64,000 nucleotides of DNA from contig NC_046297.1 in assembly GCF_004115265.2 (NCBI RefSeq), forward strand, positions 21,760,001-21,824,000. The letters are read 5' to 3'. The translations under genes and the position numbers were made by a program. How positions within the stretch are numbered: position 1 is the first letter of the stretch; each line of letters opens with the position of its first letter. Below the pieces are notes generated by a model. It had not been told where the DNA came from and searched no databases. It worked only from the letters and a program-made list of their open reading frames with translations. The stretch comes from Rhinolophus ferrumequinum. Taxonomy: Eukaryota > Chordata > Mammalia > Chiroptera > Rhinolophidae. This document shows positions 38,801 through 48,639 of this stretch, piece after piece.

Positions 38801-41800
38801 ACCATCAATAAACTTGAAAGGAATGAAATCGTACAAAGCATGTTCTCTGACCAAAATGTGATGAAATTGGAAATCAACACCAGAAGAAATTTTGAGATTT
38901 ATAAATATGTGGAAATACAAGATAGCAAAACTTATGGGATGCAGCTAAAGCAGTGCTTAGAAGGAAATTGATAGCCGTAAATGACTACATTAAAAAAGGA
39001 AGGAAAACCTTGAATGAGTAACTAATATTCCACCTTAATAAACTATAAAATATAAAACCACATTAAATCCAAAGTAAGCAGAAATAAAAAAATTTGTAGC
39101 AGAAATAAATGAAGTAGAGAATAAGAAACTAGAGAAAGTCAATGAAACCAAAAGTTCATTCTTTGTAAAGATCAACAAAATTAATGAAATTTTAGATTGA
39201 CTGACCAAAGAAAGAGAAAAGAGAGAAGATTCAAAGCACTAAAATCAGGAATAAAAGAAGGGTCATCACTTCTGACAGAAAGAAAAAAAAAAACATAAGA
39301 AAATACTAAGTACAACCACATGAAAACAAATTAGGTAACTCAGATGAAATAGACCAATTCCTAAAGAGACACAAACTAACAAACCTGACTCAAGAGGAAA
39401 TAAAAAATACCAAATTGAGTTAAATAAGAGATTGAATTAGTAATCTAAAAAACTTTCCACAGGGAAAATCCTAGGTCAAGATGGCTTCACTAGTGAATTC
39501 TATCAAACATTTAAATAAAAATTAATACCAAAATTTCAAAAACTCTTCCAAAAATAAAAAAAGGACTTAACACTTCCCAATTCACTTCCCAATTCACTCT
39601 ATGATGCTAGTATCACCTTGATACTAAAAATCAAACAGATATCACATGAAAATAAAACTAAAGATCAATGCCCCTTATGAATATAAATACAAATATCCTC
39701 AACAAAATACTAGAAACTGAATCCAGTAACATATAATAATGATAGTACACCATAACCAAGTGGAATTTATCCTGAGAATGCAAGGTTGGGTTAAGATGAA
39801 AATAATTTAATGTAACACATCACATCAATAGAATAAAGGATAAATGCTACATGATCACCTCAATAGACACAGAAAAGGCATATGACAATCTAACACTTTC
39901 ATGACAAAAACACCCCAAAAAAGTAGGAATAGAGGGAACTTCTGCAACCTGACAAGCAGCATCCAAAAAAAAAAACCCTACAGCTAACATCATGCTTAGT
40001 AATGAAAGACTGAATGTTTTTACCCTAAGATCAAGAACAAGGTAAGGATGTCTGTTTTCAACACTCTGATTCAATTCCTGTTTAATAGGACAATTGGGCA
40101 AGAATGTGAAAAAAATTAGTATCCAGATTAGAAAGGAAGAAGTAAAACTACCTTTATTCTCCAATGACATGATCTTGCATTTATAGAATATCCTAAGGAA
40201 TACATACATGTACAGGGAAATTATTAGATCAAAGAAATAAATTACACAAGGTTGCAAGAAATATACAAGATCAATATCCAAAAGAATAATTTTCTTTCTG
40301 TATACTTGCAACAAACAATCTAAAAAATGAAATTAACAAAATAATTCCATCCACAATAGCATCAAAAATAATAAGATATTTAGTAATAAATTTAACAAGA
40401 AAGGTACAAAACATACTCTGAGAGTTACAAAACATCTTTGAAAGATATTAAAGAAGACTTAAATAAATGGAAATATATCTCACGTTCATAGATTGGAAGA
40501 CTTACTGTCATTAAGATGCCAATACTCTCCAAATTAATCTACAAATACAATGGAATTACTATCAGAATCCCAGCTGCCTTTTTTGCAGGAATGGATGAGC
40601 TGATTCTCAAACTTATTTGTAAATGTAAGGGACCCAAAAAAGCTAAAACCATCTTGATAAAGAAGAAGAAAGTTGGAGTGAATCAGACTTCCCAATATCT
40701 AAACTTACCACAAAGCTACACTAATCAATACAGTGTGATACTGGGCTAAGGATATATAGATGAATGGAATAGAATTGAGAGTCTCCTTGCAGGAGTCGAA
40801 CTGGCAGACTTCGGAGTTAGGAGCATGGTGCGCCAACCGCCTGAGTCACCGGGCCAGCCCCCAAACATCTAATTCTGCTTACTATTTAACAATGGTCTGA
40901 CTAAAATAAAGACATATTATACATGCTCAAGATATTATTGTGGTAAAATATTATTTTTTGCAAGTTTGATTTTTAATAGTATACACTTACTTGATGATTG
41001 AAGTGGAGGGAAGGAAAAAAAAAAATCTAAAAGCAGTTCCTTCCATATGTCCAGACCATAGCAGAAAATCAGTAAAGGCAGGGAGTTCACTCTAGGAAAG
41101 AAAATTTTTTAGCACTGTCCCAATATCGGTCATAAGAGAAAATACAAGACAGTTCTTAATATTTACATTTTGTTTGGATTATAACAATTAACTCCACATC
41201 TGAAAGTTAATGATTAGTGCTCATGATGACAACAAAAAATACCAGTCTGGGAAAAAAAAAAAGTACCACTCTGACAAGGTAACTCTTTCTTTTTATTCCA
41301 GGTATCCATTTCTATTGCCTATACTGGAGCAGGAGTATGTAGCCCAGAAAATTTTAAATGCTATTTTAGAGGAACAACTTTACTTAGTAATGCCCAAATT
41401 TATGTATTTTGCATTGCTCCTTAAACAGTAAGTTAATAATGACCTCTCTATCATTTTGGTTAATTGTGAACAGATTGTCCCATCACTGTTACCTCTTTTG
41501 CCAGAAAGTAACCATATTTTTTTTAAAAATGGTAAAAGGAAGAACTCCAATAGCACCAGGACAATATACTAGACTACAGCTAGCTGTGTCTTGGTTTTCC
41601 AGACACTAGGAAAATTAGGCCTCACAGAGCACAAATTATTTACTTCAAGAGAAATAGTTACTGTTGTTGTTATTATTATTATTCGTGAACTCTTTTAGTT
41701 TGACTAATCTAAAATTCTATTTTGAAAAATAGAGGGGAAAAAAACTGAGTGTGTCGCCAGAAAAATTAAAAAGTTACTTGCCAAGTCAAAAACACAACCA

Positions 41801-42813
41801 GTGATTCACTATTATAAAATTATGTTATTAATAAATCTAGCACTTTCTTTACTATCTATACCTTATTCAACAAACTTTTCTGCCCTGTTGGGTTTATTCA
41901 TGCATTCACTGGACATGTATGCACACAGGAAGTTCTAAGATGGCACTTTCTATTCATCCTGGCTTAAGAGCTGCCCTAAGCACCTACATCAAAGTCCTTG
42001 ATGTCCCATCCCATCACACCTGTCCCTGCCTTTTGTAGTACTCATTACACCTATGAATGTTTGTATAACATCTGTCTTCCTTGCTAGATTGCATGCTCCA
42101 GGACAGGGCACACTTTCTGCACTGTTGCTGGCTATATGCTCCAGACTTAGTACAGTACCTAACACAGAATATGCACGCAATAAATATTGGCTAAGTTAGG
42201 TTGAGCAGAACTGAGCTGATCTAAGCAGGACTAAGCTAAAGGTACAGTTCCTCCATCTTCACGGAACTAGAACAATGGTTCTCAACCTCAGGTATACACT
42301 GGAGTCACCTGGGAAACATTTAACACTGATGCCTGGGCTCGCTCCTGAGACATTCTGCTTTAATCGGTCTGGTTTTCTGTCTCGTTTTTGCTACCATTTG
42401 TTAGTCTAGTAAATAAGGATGTACATAGTCTTTCCACAGAATTCAGTGTGTATAATATATGGATAAGTTGTGGCCCGAGCGTTGGAATTTTTCCAAGCTC
42501 CCTGGATGTCCGATGGCACACAGTGTAGGTGACAAAGCATTTCTTTGTTCATCCTTCTTATTTAGTGACATGTACATGGCATGAATCAGGGCATCACACT
42601 TTTTGTACTTGGAAAGTAATCTTTGCAAAGAAGTCTCTTTGACTCCTCTTAAAGTATTATTTTTTTTCTCTGCTTTTCTCTAGAATGTTATCTCCAAACA
42701 TGATAATTGCCCTTGCTGAGTACCTTGGAGTGGATACTTGCATGGCTTCTTTCAGAGGAAGACAGAAAGCAAATGAAATTGAGACTGAAACTAAGGAGGA
42801 ATACAAAAGCTGA
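23525..42813 (+). CDS. SDR16C6: SDR16C6 (RDHE2S), membrane retinol dehydrogenase, complete 6-exon coding region
   Basis: Classical short-chain dehydrogenase/reductase, the close paralogue of SDR16C5. Family knowledge: these enzymes oxidise all-trans-retinol to retinaldehyde with NAD+ at the ER membrane or lipid droplets, the first step to retinoic acid. Coding exons: 23525-23845, 26203-26334, 33906-34005, 34451-34595, 41302-41427, 42684-42813 (954 nt, 317 residues plus stop). All junctions have GT/AG and join in phase. Seen in the protein: a hydrophobic N-terminal anchor (about 8-28), the cofactor motif TGAGSGLG (42-49), Asp67 after beta-2 favouring NAD(H), NNAG (120-123), and the catalytic set Asn145, Ser173, Tyr186, Lys190 (YCSSK). 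It ends in a hydrophilic, Glu/Lys-rich tail. Introns are 2357, 7571, 445, 6706 and 1256 bp. In human this gene is a pseudogene; here I find no disabling change. The start ATG follows an acceptor at 23498, so a 5' UTR exon lies further upstream. Confidence 0.93.
24100..24159 (+). mobile_element. MIR SINE, left half, cut by an L1
   Basis: 'ctggctctattgcttatt' and 'agatgtgcaa' match the MIR core. The next MIR bases ('gttacctgtcctctct') appear only after the L1, at 24828. Confidence 0.45.
24160..24826 (-). mobile_element. L1 LINE 3' end in reverse orientation (5'-truncated)
   Basis: The plus strand starts with a (TTTA)n tail, then 'agcttcaggtgtacaaaac', and later 'gtgataacatatggtattt', 'tcacttagcataatgg' and 'ccaagtaatactccattg'. 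About 670 bp of 3' UTR only, inserted into a MIR. It is little diverged compared with the other L1 pieces here, so probably a bat-lineage insertion. Confidence 0.75.
25306..25359 (+). repeat. 27-bp tandem duplication
   Basis: Two adjacent copies of a 27-base unit starting AAAGGTATTCAAATTATTTA differ at one position (aaacatgc against aagcatgc). The first copy abuts an A run at 25298-25308. Confidence 0.85.
25962..25984. repeat. (CA)n short microsatellite
   Basis: CA run with one T interruption in SDR16C6 intron 1. Confidence 0.7.
26203..26334 (+). CDS. SDR16C6: SDR16C6 coding exon 2
   Basis: 132 bases, residues 108-151, phase 0 on both sides. It holds the structural NNAG motif (120-123) and the catalytic-tetrad Asn145. 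Acceptor TCCAG|GTT, donor TGG|GTAAAT. Confidence 0.92.
26765..26925 (-). mobile_element. MIR SINE, reverse orientation
   Basis: 'taaggaaactgaggctc' and 'aaatgacttaccatggtcc' are the reverse complement of the MIR core. Confidence 0.6.
27015..27240 (+). mobile_element. hAT-type MER element (copy 2)
   Basis: 'ccagcactgttgtgtac', 'caatatggtagccactag', 'gaacacttgaaatatgg' and 'gactgaggaactaaat' match the copy at 15250 and the usual layout of this old DNA-transposon family. Confidence 0.6.
27780..28335 (+). mobile_element. L2 LINE fragment
   Basis: The order 'ttgattcttccattgccc', 'caaggcctgtaagcccttgc', 'ctcactttctctactttc', 'gtggttccttctcatccttc' and 'caggcctcatgaagtctc' is that of the L2 3' third. 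Confidence 0.55.
29339..29731 (-). other. Antisense open frame of unknown nature
   Basis: A 130-codon open frame starting [18 protein letters not shown], hydrophilic and Arg/Ser-rich in the middle, in SDR16C6 intron 2. I recognise no family. No poly-A tail, terminal repeats or clear splice partners were found. It may be chance, an old retrocopy or an exon of an antisense transcript. Confidence is for a coding role. Confidence 0.12.
30770..31116 (-). mobile_element. Bat tRNA-derived SINE (Rhin/Ves type), full length
   Basis: In reverse: T-rich tail at the left, then the complement of the body, and the head complement 'ccgcctgagctaccaggccg' at the right. Flanks 'gacctctaatttttt' (30755) and 'gatctttaatttttt' (31117) form a slightly diverged target-site duplication of about 15 bp. 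Confidence 0.85.
32564..32809 (-). other. Antisense open frame of unknown nature
   Basis: An 81-codon frame (starts [17 protein letters not shown]) with a rather protein-like composition, including a [15 protein letters not shown] segment. No family was recognised and no splice or poly-A context was found. Probably chance or a relic. Confidence is for a coding role. Confidence 0.12.
33906..34005 (+). CDS. SDR16C6: SDR16C6 coding exon 3
   Basis: 100 bases, from residue 152 (TCKAFLPAM) through the catalytic Ser173 (CISSVAG) to the first base of Asp185. Acceptor CCCAG|ACT, donor ACAG|GTGAGT, leaving phase 1. Confidence 0.92.
34006..34450 (+). other. SDR16C6 intron 3
   Basis: 445 bp, GTGAGT to TTTCAG. 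No repeat recognised. Confidence 0.85.
34451..34595 (+). CDS. SDR16C6: SDR16C6 coding exon 4
   Basis: 145 bases. It codes the active-site YCSSK (Tyr186, Lys190), then the FAAFGFAES helix and the post-catalytic [14 protein letters not shown] loop. Acceptor TTTCAG|AT, donor CCAA|GTAAGT, leaving phase 2. Confidence 0.92.
37333..37347 (+). repeat. SINE target-site duplication, left copy
   Basis: AAGAAATACTACAAG, identical to 37732-37746. Confidence 0.85.
37348..37731 (+). mobile_element. Bat tRNA-derived SINE (Rhin/Ves type), full length
   Basis: Starts GGCCGGCCCGGTGGCTTAGG, includes the B-box-like 'ggttcgattcccacatggg', the body and two GTTCCCC/AATAAAG-type tail blocks, and ends in an (AAAAG)n tail. 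A perfect 15-bp target-site duplication flanks it. A short internal repeat 'tcctaactctgaaggct' occurs twice (37384-37416). The near-perfect flanks suggest a fairly recent insertion. Confidence 0.9.
37732..37746 (+). repeat. SINE target-site duplication, right copy
   Basis: AAGAAATACTACAAG, identical to 37333-37347. Confidence 0.85.
38101..38339. mobile_element. Mariner-type MITE (about 235 bp)
   Basis: Left end 'gggtgccgaaaaaatgtata' pairs with the right end 'tatacattttcttgacaccc', giving terminal inverted repeats of about 25 bp with a few mismatches. TA lies at both borders. No transposase. It is inserted in the decayed L1. Confidence 0.75.
40783..40862 (-). mobile_element. Bat SINE, 5' head only, reverse orientation
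   Basis: The complement of the tRNA-like head is present ('ccgcctgagtcaccgggcc' at the right) up to 'gcaggagtcgaactggcag'. The 3' half and tail are missing. Confidence 0.7.
41302..41427 (+). CDS. SDR16C6: SDR16C6 coding exon 5
   Basis: 126 bases, [18 protein letters not shown] through [10 protein letters not shown]; this substrate-side and membrane-proximal region is followed by phase 2. Acceptor TTCCAG|GTAT, donor ACA|GTAAGT. Confidence 0.92.
41950..42200 (+). mobile_element. L2 LINE 3' end
   Basis: 'agattgcatgctccaggac', 'agtacagtacctaacacag' and 'caataaatattggct' match the L2 3' terminus. Confidence 0.6.
42268..42365 (+). mobile_element. MER5A-type hAT DNA transposon fragment
   Basis: 'aatggttctcaacctcagg', 'actggagtcacctggg', 'gatgcctgggctcgctcc' follow the MER5A left half; the right half is missing. 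Confidence 0.6.
42684..42813 (+). CDS. SDR16C6: SDR16C6 coding exon 6 with stop
   Basis: Codes [20 protein letters not shown] and then a polar tail rich in Arg, Glu and Lys ending EEYKS and TGA (42811-42813). Acceptor TCTCTAG|AATG. Confidence 0.92.
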
Positions 42814-42828
42814 AGCCTCAAATATATT

Positions 42829-42839
42829 AATAAAATAAA
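42829..42839 (+). promoter_or_regulatory. SDR16C6 polyadenylation signals
   Basis: Two overlapping AATAAA hexamers (42829-42834 and 42834-42839) lie 15 bases after the stop, followed by a TGTTG stretch. They imply a very short 3' UTR. Confidence 0.7.
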
Positions 42840-43178
42840 GTGTTGTAAGGATACACTATTTGGAACTCCTAGTGCTTAAATCATTCCAATGTACCAAGGA
42901 TTATTAAGGCATTCAAAAGTGCCAATCTTATGGCCAGGACATGGTTTACACACTGATAATTTTTCCATCTGTTCAAATTATGTATAGTTTTTCCTATCAT
43001 TTTCTAGTTTGGTAAATAAGGACATCATAGCCATTCCAATGAATATATTTATAAAAACATATTAATGCAAAATGACCCTAATTTTTAAAGACAATATATG
43101 ACACTTTTAGAAAAGGAATAAATAAGAGTATAAATAACTACCCTCTAAATCGGTGTTTTAGGCTGATAAATTTTTTTT

Positions 43179-43475
43179 TTTAAAGATTTTATTGGGGAAG
43201 GGGAACAGGACTTTATTGGGGAACAGCGTGTACTTCCAGCACTTTTTTCCAAGTCAAGTTGTTGTCCTTTCAGTCTTAGTTGTGGAGGGCAAAGCTCAGC
43301 TCCAGGTACAGTTGCCGTTGCTAGTTGCAGGGGGCGCAGCCCACCATCCCTTGCAGGAGTCTAACCCGCGGCAACCTTGTGGTTGAGAGCCCACTGGCCC
43401 ATGTGGGAATCGAACTGGCAGCCTTCGGAGTTAGGAGCACGGAGCTCCAACCGCCTGAGCCACCGGGCCGGCCCG
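43179..43475 (-). mobile_element. Bat tRNA-derived SINE (Rhin/Ves type), full length
   Basis: Reverse orientation. Tail complement 'attttattggggaaggggaa' at the left, head complement 'cctgagccaccgggccggcc' at the right. Flanks 'taggctgataaattttt' (43159) and 'taggctgataatttttt' (43476) form a near-perfect target-site duplication. Confidence 0.88.
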
Positions 43476-44537
43476 TAGGCTGATAATTTTTTGACATCAG
43501 ATTTTAAAAAACATATTAGTTTTGTAATTAAGGACAATAATGTTTATCTCACAAAGTGAAGGCTTATTTGTATTGCCTATCAATTCCTACTGGAGTTAGA
43601 TGATCATATCAAGTTCCGCTTATTGAATAAAATAAATCCATAACTAATCAGGTTTGCATCTAAATATGCCAAACAACTCATAACTTCTTTACAACATAAG
43701 AAAAAAACAAAAGTACAGATTAGACTTTTATATACTACTGGTTTGAAATGGGAACTTAGCTTCATAATTAATAAATGTTCTTAACATCGATGTACTTGAA
43801 TACACAAATACAAACTCCCCCCTTTAAAAAAAAAAGTGTTATACTCATTTGAATGCACAGCCATTTTGCAAGCCTTCCTAACAATGAATTTGGAATTCCT
43901 GGGTGAGGAATGTTCTTGAATTCCTGGGTGAGCAATGGTTCCTGGGTGTGGAATGTGCAATCACTGAAACCATCAATCTGAATGTGCCTCACTCAACCAG
44001 GTTTAAGAGCTAGTGAGTTAATGGTAAAACATAAAAAAAGTACATTTTCAAGTAAATTGAAATATGTGTTCTATTAACCAAAGAGTGCACATTCAATACA
44101 TGAGATCTATCCCATTATTTGGGATATAATTTAATATTCACGCAAAGAAAGCATAATTTTATTTGAGATGAACTAGAGGAAAATTTTTAAAGAGAGGAAT
44201 AAACACTCCAAAACGCAATTATTTTTTAAGGAAATGAATTATCCTTTAACACTTTTGTTAATACAAACTTTATAAAGCTTTGATACCTCCTTGGCTTCTT
44301 AAACCAAATATTCAAAGATTTAAATTTTCCTTAATGCTTCAGGAGCATTAACATATTTTTGTCTGAGTTGACATCCAGCAGTGGTTTTTGAGGGGTCACT
44401 TATCACTAAGTAAACTGGTCCATACCCCCTTACCTGGATATCAAAAGATCTGTCAGCTTTCACTTCACTCAAGAATGTAACCTGTTAACTTACACGTTTG
44501 GCCCATCTTATTTATCAGTTGTCTAGCCTAAGGGGTC
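43476..44537. other. Intergenic sequence, mostly unrecognised
   Basis: AT-rich. Contains a three-unit imperfect direct repeat at 43892-43955. Confidence 0.35.
43892..43955 (+). repeat. Imperfect short tandem repeat (3 units)
   Basis: TTCCTGGGTG(A/T)GGAATG-like units occur at 43896, 43921 and 43939. Units are 17-25 bases with small changes. Confidence 0.7.
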
Positions 44538-44640
44538 TTTTATTCATTCACTTACTCGTTCATTCAACACACATTTCCTGCGTGCCTACTATTTATGACA
44601 TTAGAAATATAGTGGTGAATAAGACAGTCACTACATAAGG
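44538..44640 (-). mobile_element. L2 LINE 3' end, reverse orientation
   Basis: 'ttcattcacttactcgttc', 'cgtgcctactatttatgac' and 'gtggtgaataagacagtc' resemble the reverse L2 terminus. Confidence 0.45.
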
Positions 44641-47604
44641 TTCAAGATCTTTGTGACAGCTATGAGCCACAAAGGAGATTTGGTTTGGTTTGGTTTTGCC
44701 TATTTCATGATTAATATTGATGGAAGTCTGGCCTCTCATCTATTAAGTTTACAACATTTTGAGTCTGCATAGCTTGCTCCTCTGTTATCTTTCCTTCGTA
44801 TTTACGTATTGTGGTTAAAGGGCTAAAAAAAAATTTGCTTTTCTGCAAGATAATTTTCTGTTAACTTCCAAGCTCTGTTCCCCTGGTAACCTGATAAGAG
44901 TCCAATGTCAAATGTGTTTCTAAGCAACACTGCTTATGAGAAAAAGAATCACTAATTGGTAACCTGCATCAGACTAGAGGAGTTATGAATGAATTACAAA
45001 TACTTGATGGGGAAGGACGCCATACTTGGGACTTCCCTGAGCTAGGGGATTTTGGTAACTGGGATCTTGAAGTCTATGCCCATGGAGTTGTGGACTCTGT
45101 GGGGCATGAGGCTTTTAAGCAGGTCCCTCACTTGCCCTATGAGCGTCTCCTGGCACTGGAACTGGCATCTCTGCATGTCTGTTGAGTGCTGCATGGACTG
45201 TTGCAAGGCATACCCCCACACAGGCAAAAAGAGTAACTGTCACTGCATCTCACACTCTCTGAGTTGACTCCTGTCCATGGCTGTCTTCTGAATCTGAATG
45301 TTGAGTTAGTTGTACCTAAAGACTTCCCTGTGGGCATTTCTCTTTCTCTTCCTATTAGGCTATCTTTGAACTTTTATAATATTATAAGAGTTATTATAAT
45401 ATATAATAGCTATCCATGTAACTGTGTTTCAAATCTTCACATATAGTCATGAACTCTGTCCAATAAAAGCAACAAGACTGAATTGTGTTTGAAATTTAGT
45501 CATGTCTATTATTTTTTTCCCACCAAGTTTTTTAAAAAGCATCCCGGTTACCATAGCACTTTATATATGAAATCTCACCTTACCTGCTCACTGTACTTAA
45601 AACACTACACAGCCATGTCGGTGTGGGAAAGTGAAGATTCATTTTTGCAACAGAATATTGTAATTGGTAGTTACTCTCATCCTACAAAAGTTTTCCTAAT
45701 CTAATGCAATAAAAATAGTCAAAAATATTAAAAATTAAAATATGTGAATAGTATTTAATAATGAATTAGACAATTTTAAATCAAATGCTTGAAAATAATT
45801 ACAGGCTGAGAAGACAGAAGTTTGTGATAACTAAAAGAATCTTCCAAGGGCTTTGAAAAATGAGAGCACTTTCTTTTGCATGAGTTTACTTTTTAAAGTA
45901 AGCTTTTTATTTTCCTTGATACTGGAAAGGAGGCAGGTTTTGGTTTAACAGAAGAAAAAACTTTCTAACAATAACAGCTGCTTGAGATAAAAATTACTCT
46001 TGAAAATGGATTTTTTCCACTTCTGAAAATTACAGGTTAATAATTAAATTATCCGGATCCCTTCCAGTCCTGAAAAATCTATATTTAGGGTTCATTCTTG
46101 CAATATATTTTTTATTGAGAACCTAGGCACAAAGCATAAATATCTGTGAAATTACTGAATGTACTTTTGACTCACAAACAGAACTCAGTAAGGAAAAAGG
46201 AAAATACTCTCTGAGGGTAATTTTGCAGAATTTGGAAGAAAAACAATGAAAGGTAAGTGGAGAAGCCAAAAAGAAAATGGAGAATCTTTTTTTAGAGGAA
46301 TTATACCTTAGGCTGAAACATGCTTTTGCTGGAAGAAATTTTGGAAACTTCTTGGAATAGGAATGAGCCCTCCCTAAACCAAAAGGAAAGTCTGAGAGCA
46401 GCAAGTTCTCACTGACAAACTCACTGCTGGCCTTCAAGTGCTTTTAGGATGGAAGCAGATTCCGCCCTGGAAAACCCCCATACCTGGGTCACATAGATGA
46501 CAGGAAAAAAAAAAATACTGGAGGAGAATCAAAGAAAACGGTAAAGAAATTTAATTAATTAATAACTGTTATTAATATCAGAAATTAATATTAATCATTG
46601 TTAGTGAATATTAAAATATTTATAATAATATTGATTAATTAATTAAAATACTTTTTAAATGAAGAAAAGCTGTCTCCAGCAAGCATCCCAGGTTCAGGAG
46701 CAGTAGATAGGTTCCTGCGGTGCCATGGTCCCAATCAGATTCAAGGCAATCCAGTGAAGAGGGATCCAAGTGTGAGGAGAACTGTGCAAGGTTGGGACGG
46801 AAGGTGCAAGGCAAAATAAAAATGCAGAACCCTCTGTTCATAAAGCAGGGAAAAGTGCCATAAATGGTACAAAATAGAAAACTGTGAATATTTTATTATT
46901 TAGTGATAATTCTGATACATGGATAACATCAAACTTACAAATTACAATATAGAAATATAAAAATTTTGGTTTCGTAATTTGTATAATACAATAAATACTT
47001 TATTAGTACGATAACTTGGTTGGTCATAAGAGTTTTCTGACTTACTTTTTTGCAACTTCATTTATTTGACCATCAAAATCTATACTTTCAGCAACTTCAT
47101 TTTCAATCAATATAATTGAAAGCAATTATATTGCTGTTAGTCTAGACAAATAAAAGGTTGTAGATTATTTTTATTAATTTTTTTAACTTTGAAAAGGAAC
47201 TTTTCTGCTGATACAATTGGTGCTGGAGCTGTTGAGTATGTTACAGACTATGACAACATTAGGATAAATTTAGGATAAATTATTTGAAACATAAATTTGA
47301 GTATATCTAGAGCTTGATGAATTTCATGGAACATGTTGTCTAAAAATATTTAACTCCCCATACAAATCAGATGCATTTAAGTCTGTATTTAACTTTGAAT
47401 GCAAATGTATACAATGGCATTTTAATGTTTCCTCTGATATTTCCTATAACTTGTGGATGTCGTCTACGGAACCAAAACATACTTCATGACTGTACATAAT
47501 TCAAAATGACTGTTTAGGGATTCTGTCACTCTATTTCAACTACAAGGGAAAAATTAATAATAAAATTGTCTTCCTCACTAATTGGTTCATGTGAAACTTT
47601 GAAT
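44641..47604. other. Intergenic sequence, nothing recognised
   Basis: No gene supported. Open frames at 44985-45185 and 46123-46437 lack family features. A strongly AT-rich, partly palindromic block with TTAATTAATTAA at both ends lies at 46549-46646. Confidence 0.35.
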
Positions 47605-47868
47605 GAAAAGTGGGTTTTTTTATCCATCCATCTACACACCTCCCCTCTGGCAATCATCAGTTTGTTCTATCTATGGGTCTGTTTCTGTTTTGTTTTATTC
47701 ATTTTTTTGGTTTGGGTTTTTCTTTTTTTAGATTCCACAAATAAGAAATCATTCAGTATTTGTCTTTCTTTGTCTTGTTTCACTTAGCATAATACCCTGT
47801 AAGTCAATCCATGTTGTCGTAAATGGCAAGGTTTCATTCTTTTTTACTGCTGAGTAATAAGGTTTTTC
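47605..47868 (-). mobile_element. L1 LINE 3' UTR, reverse orientation
   Basis: 'ttctatctatgggtctg', 'tagattccacaaataag', 'cacttagcataataccctg', 'ttttactgctgagtaata' match an L1 3' UTR in reverse. Confidence 0.65.
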
Positions 47869-48639
47869 CATCCAAAGCGATGATCTTTAAATGTAATTTC
47901 TATTCCTAAGCCTGTGGATGTTAGCTTTGCAATGTACTGCAGTTTTCACAACCAGAAATTCTACTTTGAAGAATTTTAATAATTCTTTGATATGCTTTAT
48001 TACAATGCCCACGTGTACATTGTAACGTTATTCTGTAACGTTATTCTTTTATTCTGTTAATGATTTACTGACAAGGTTTACTGCCTTAGCAATGTAATTC
48101 CTGTTCTGGTGCTCAGACAGGAGAGTTAATATCTGTGCAGATGCCTCAGGGACAGGCTGTGGGGACAATGGGCAAACCAGCCTTCCACCCAGGCTCTTGG
48201 CACTGCCCCATGTGGAACTCTTCTGCCTCCCGTGGCCACAACGATTGCCACCTCCACTTCTGCTGCTACTGCCACTAATACCACCACCAATCTGGGCACA
48301 GGTCCAGGCCCAGCTGCCACCTTGGGGCCCCGTGGCATCCCAAACTGCCCAAGGCATGAACATGCATGCAGAGCCAACCACTATGTGTGTGTGGGTGGCT
48401 GCTGGACAACAGTCCTATGTGCACACTGCCACCTAGCCCATGCACATGCTCCATTGTCCTTCCTATCGAACTCAACTTACAAAACACAAGTTCAAAGATC
48501 AATTATGACAAATTTTAAGACAGCAATGGCAGAGCACTGCACTAAGTACGGGGTCCTTTTTGGAACACGACCGTGTGCAGCCTCAAAGCTGTCTTGCTGT
48601 GTCACATACTGTGCAAGACAGGTCACGTGATAGCTGGTT
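47869..48639. other. Intergenic sequence with a CC(A/T)-rich stretch
   Basis: Around 48230-48300 the sequence is rich in CCACC/CACTNC units, which opens long frames on both strands (for example 48232-48630). Composition explains these frames; no domain is seen. Confidence 0.35.

Larger units (their letters stand above)
35230..40780 (+). mobile_element. Old L1 LINE body (5' UTR, ORF1 and ORF2 relics)
   Basis: 5'-UTR-like sequence at 35400-36200, ORF1-like at 36240-37345 and 37747-37800 (coiled-coil-like Lys/Glu/Gln-rich, then 'ctgatttctcaacagaagc'), and ORF2-like from 38590: the APGHKT-like block at 38783 and the C-terminal [17 protein letters not shown]...[13 protein letters not shown] at 40516-40650. 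All frames carry many stops. It lies in the sense direction of SDR16C6 intron 4. Confidence 0.65.
34596..41301 (+). other. SDR16C6 intron 4
   Basis: 6706 bp. Most of it (35230-40780) is a decayed L1 with a SINE and a mariner-type MITE inserted. A SINE head fragment follows at 40783-40862. Confidence 0.85.
41428..42683 (+). other. SDR16C6 intron 5
   Basis: 1256 bp, GTAAGT to TCTCTAG. It holds an L2 3' end (41950-42200) and a MER5A-type fragment (42268-42365). Confidence 0.85.

Noticed and set aside
39847-40314. 155-codon minus-strand frame with hydrophobic stretches
   Set aside because: It is antisense to the decayed L1 ORF2 and its hydrophobicity comes from the A/T-rich complement.
44985-45185. 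66-codon plus-strand frame with Glu/Asp-rich start
   Set aside because: No family, overlapped by equal frames on the other strand.
48049-48630. Several overlapping frames on both strands
   Set aside because: Driven by a CC(A/T)-rich low-complexity stretch; no recognisable domain or splice structure.
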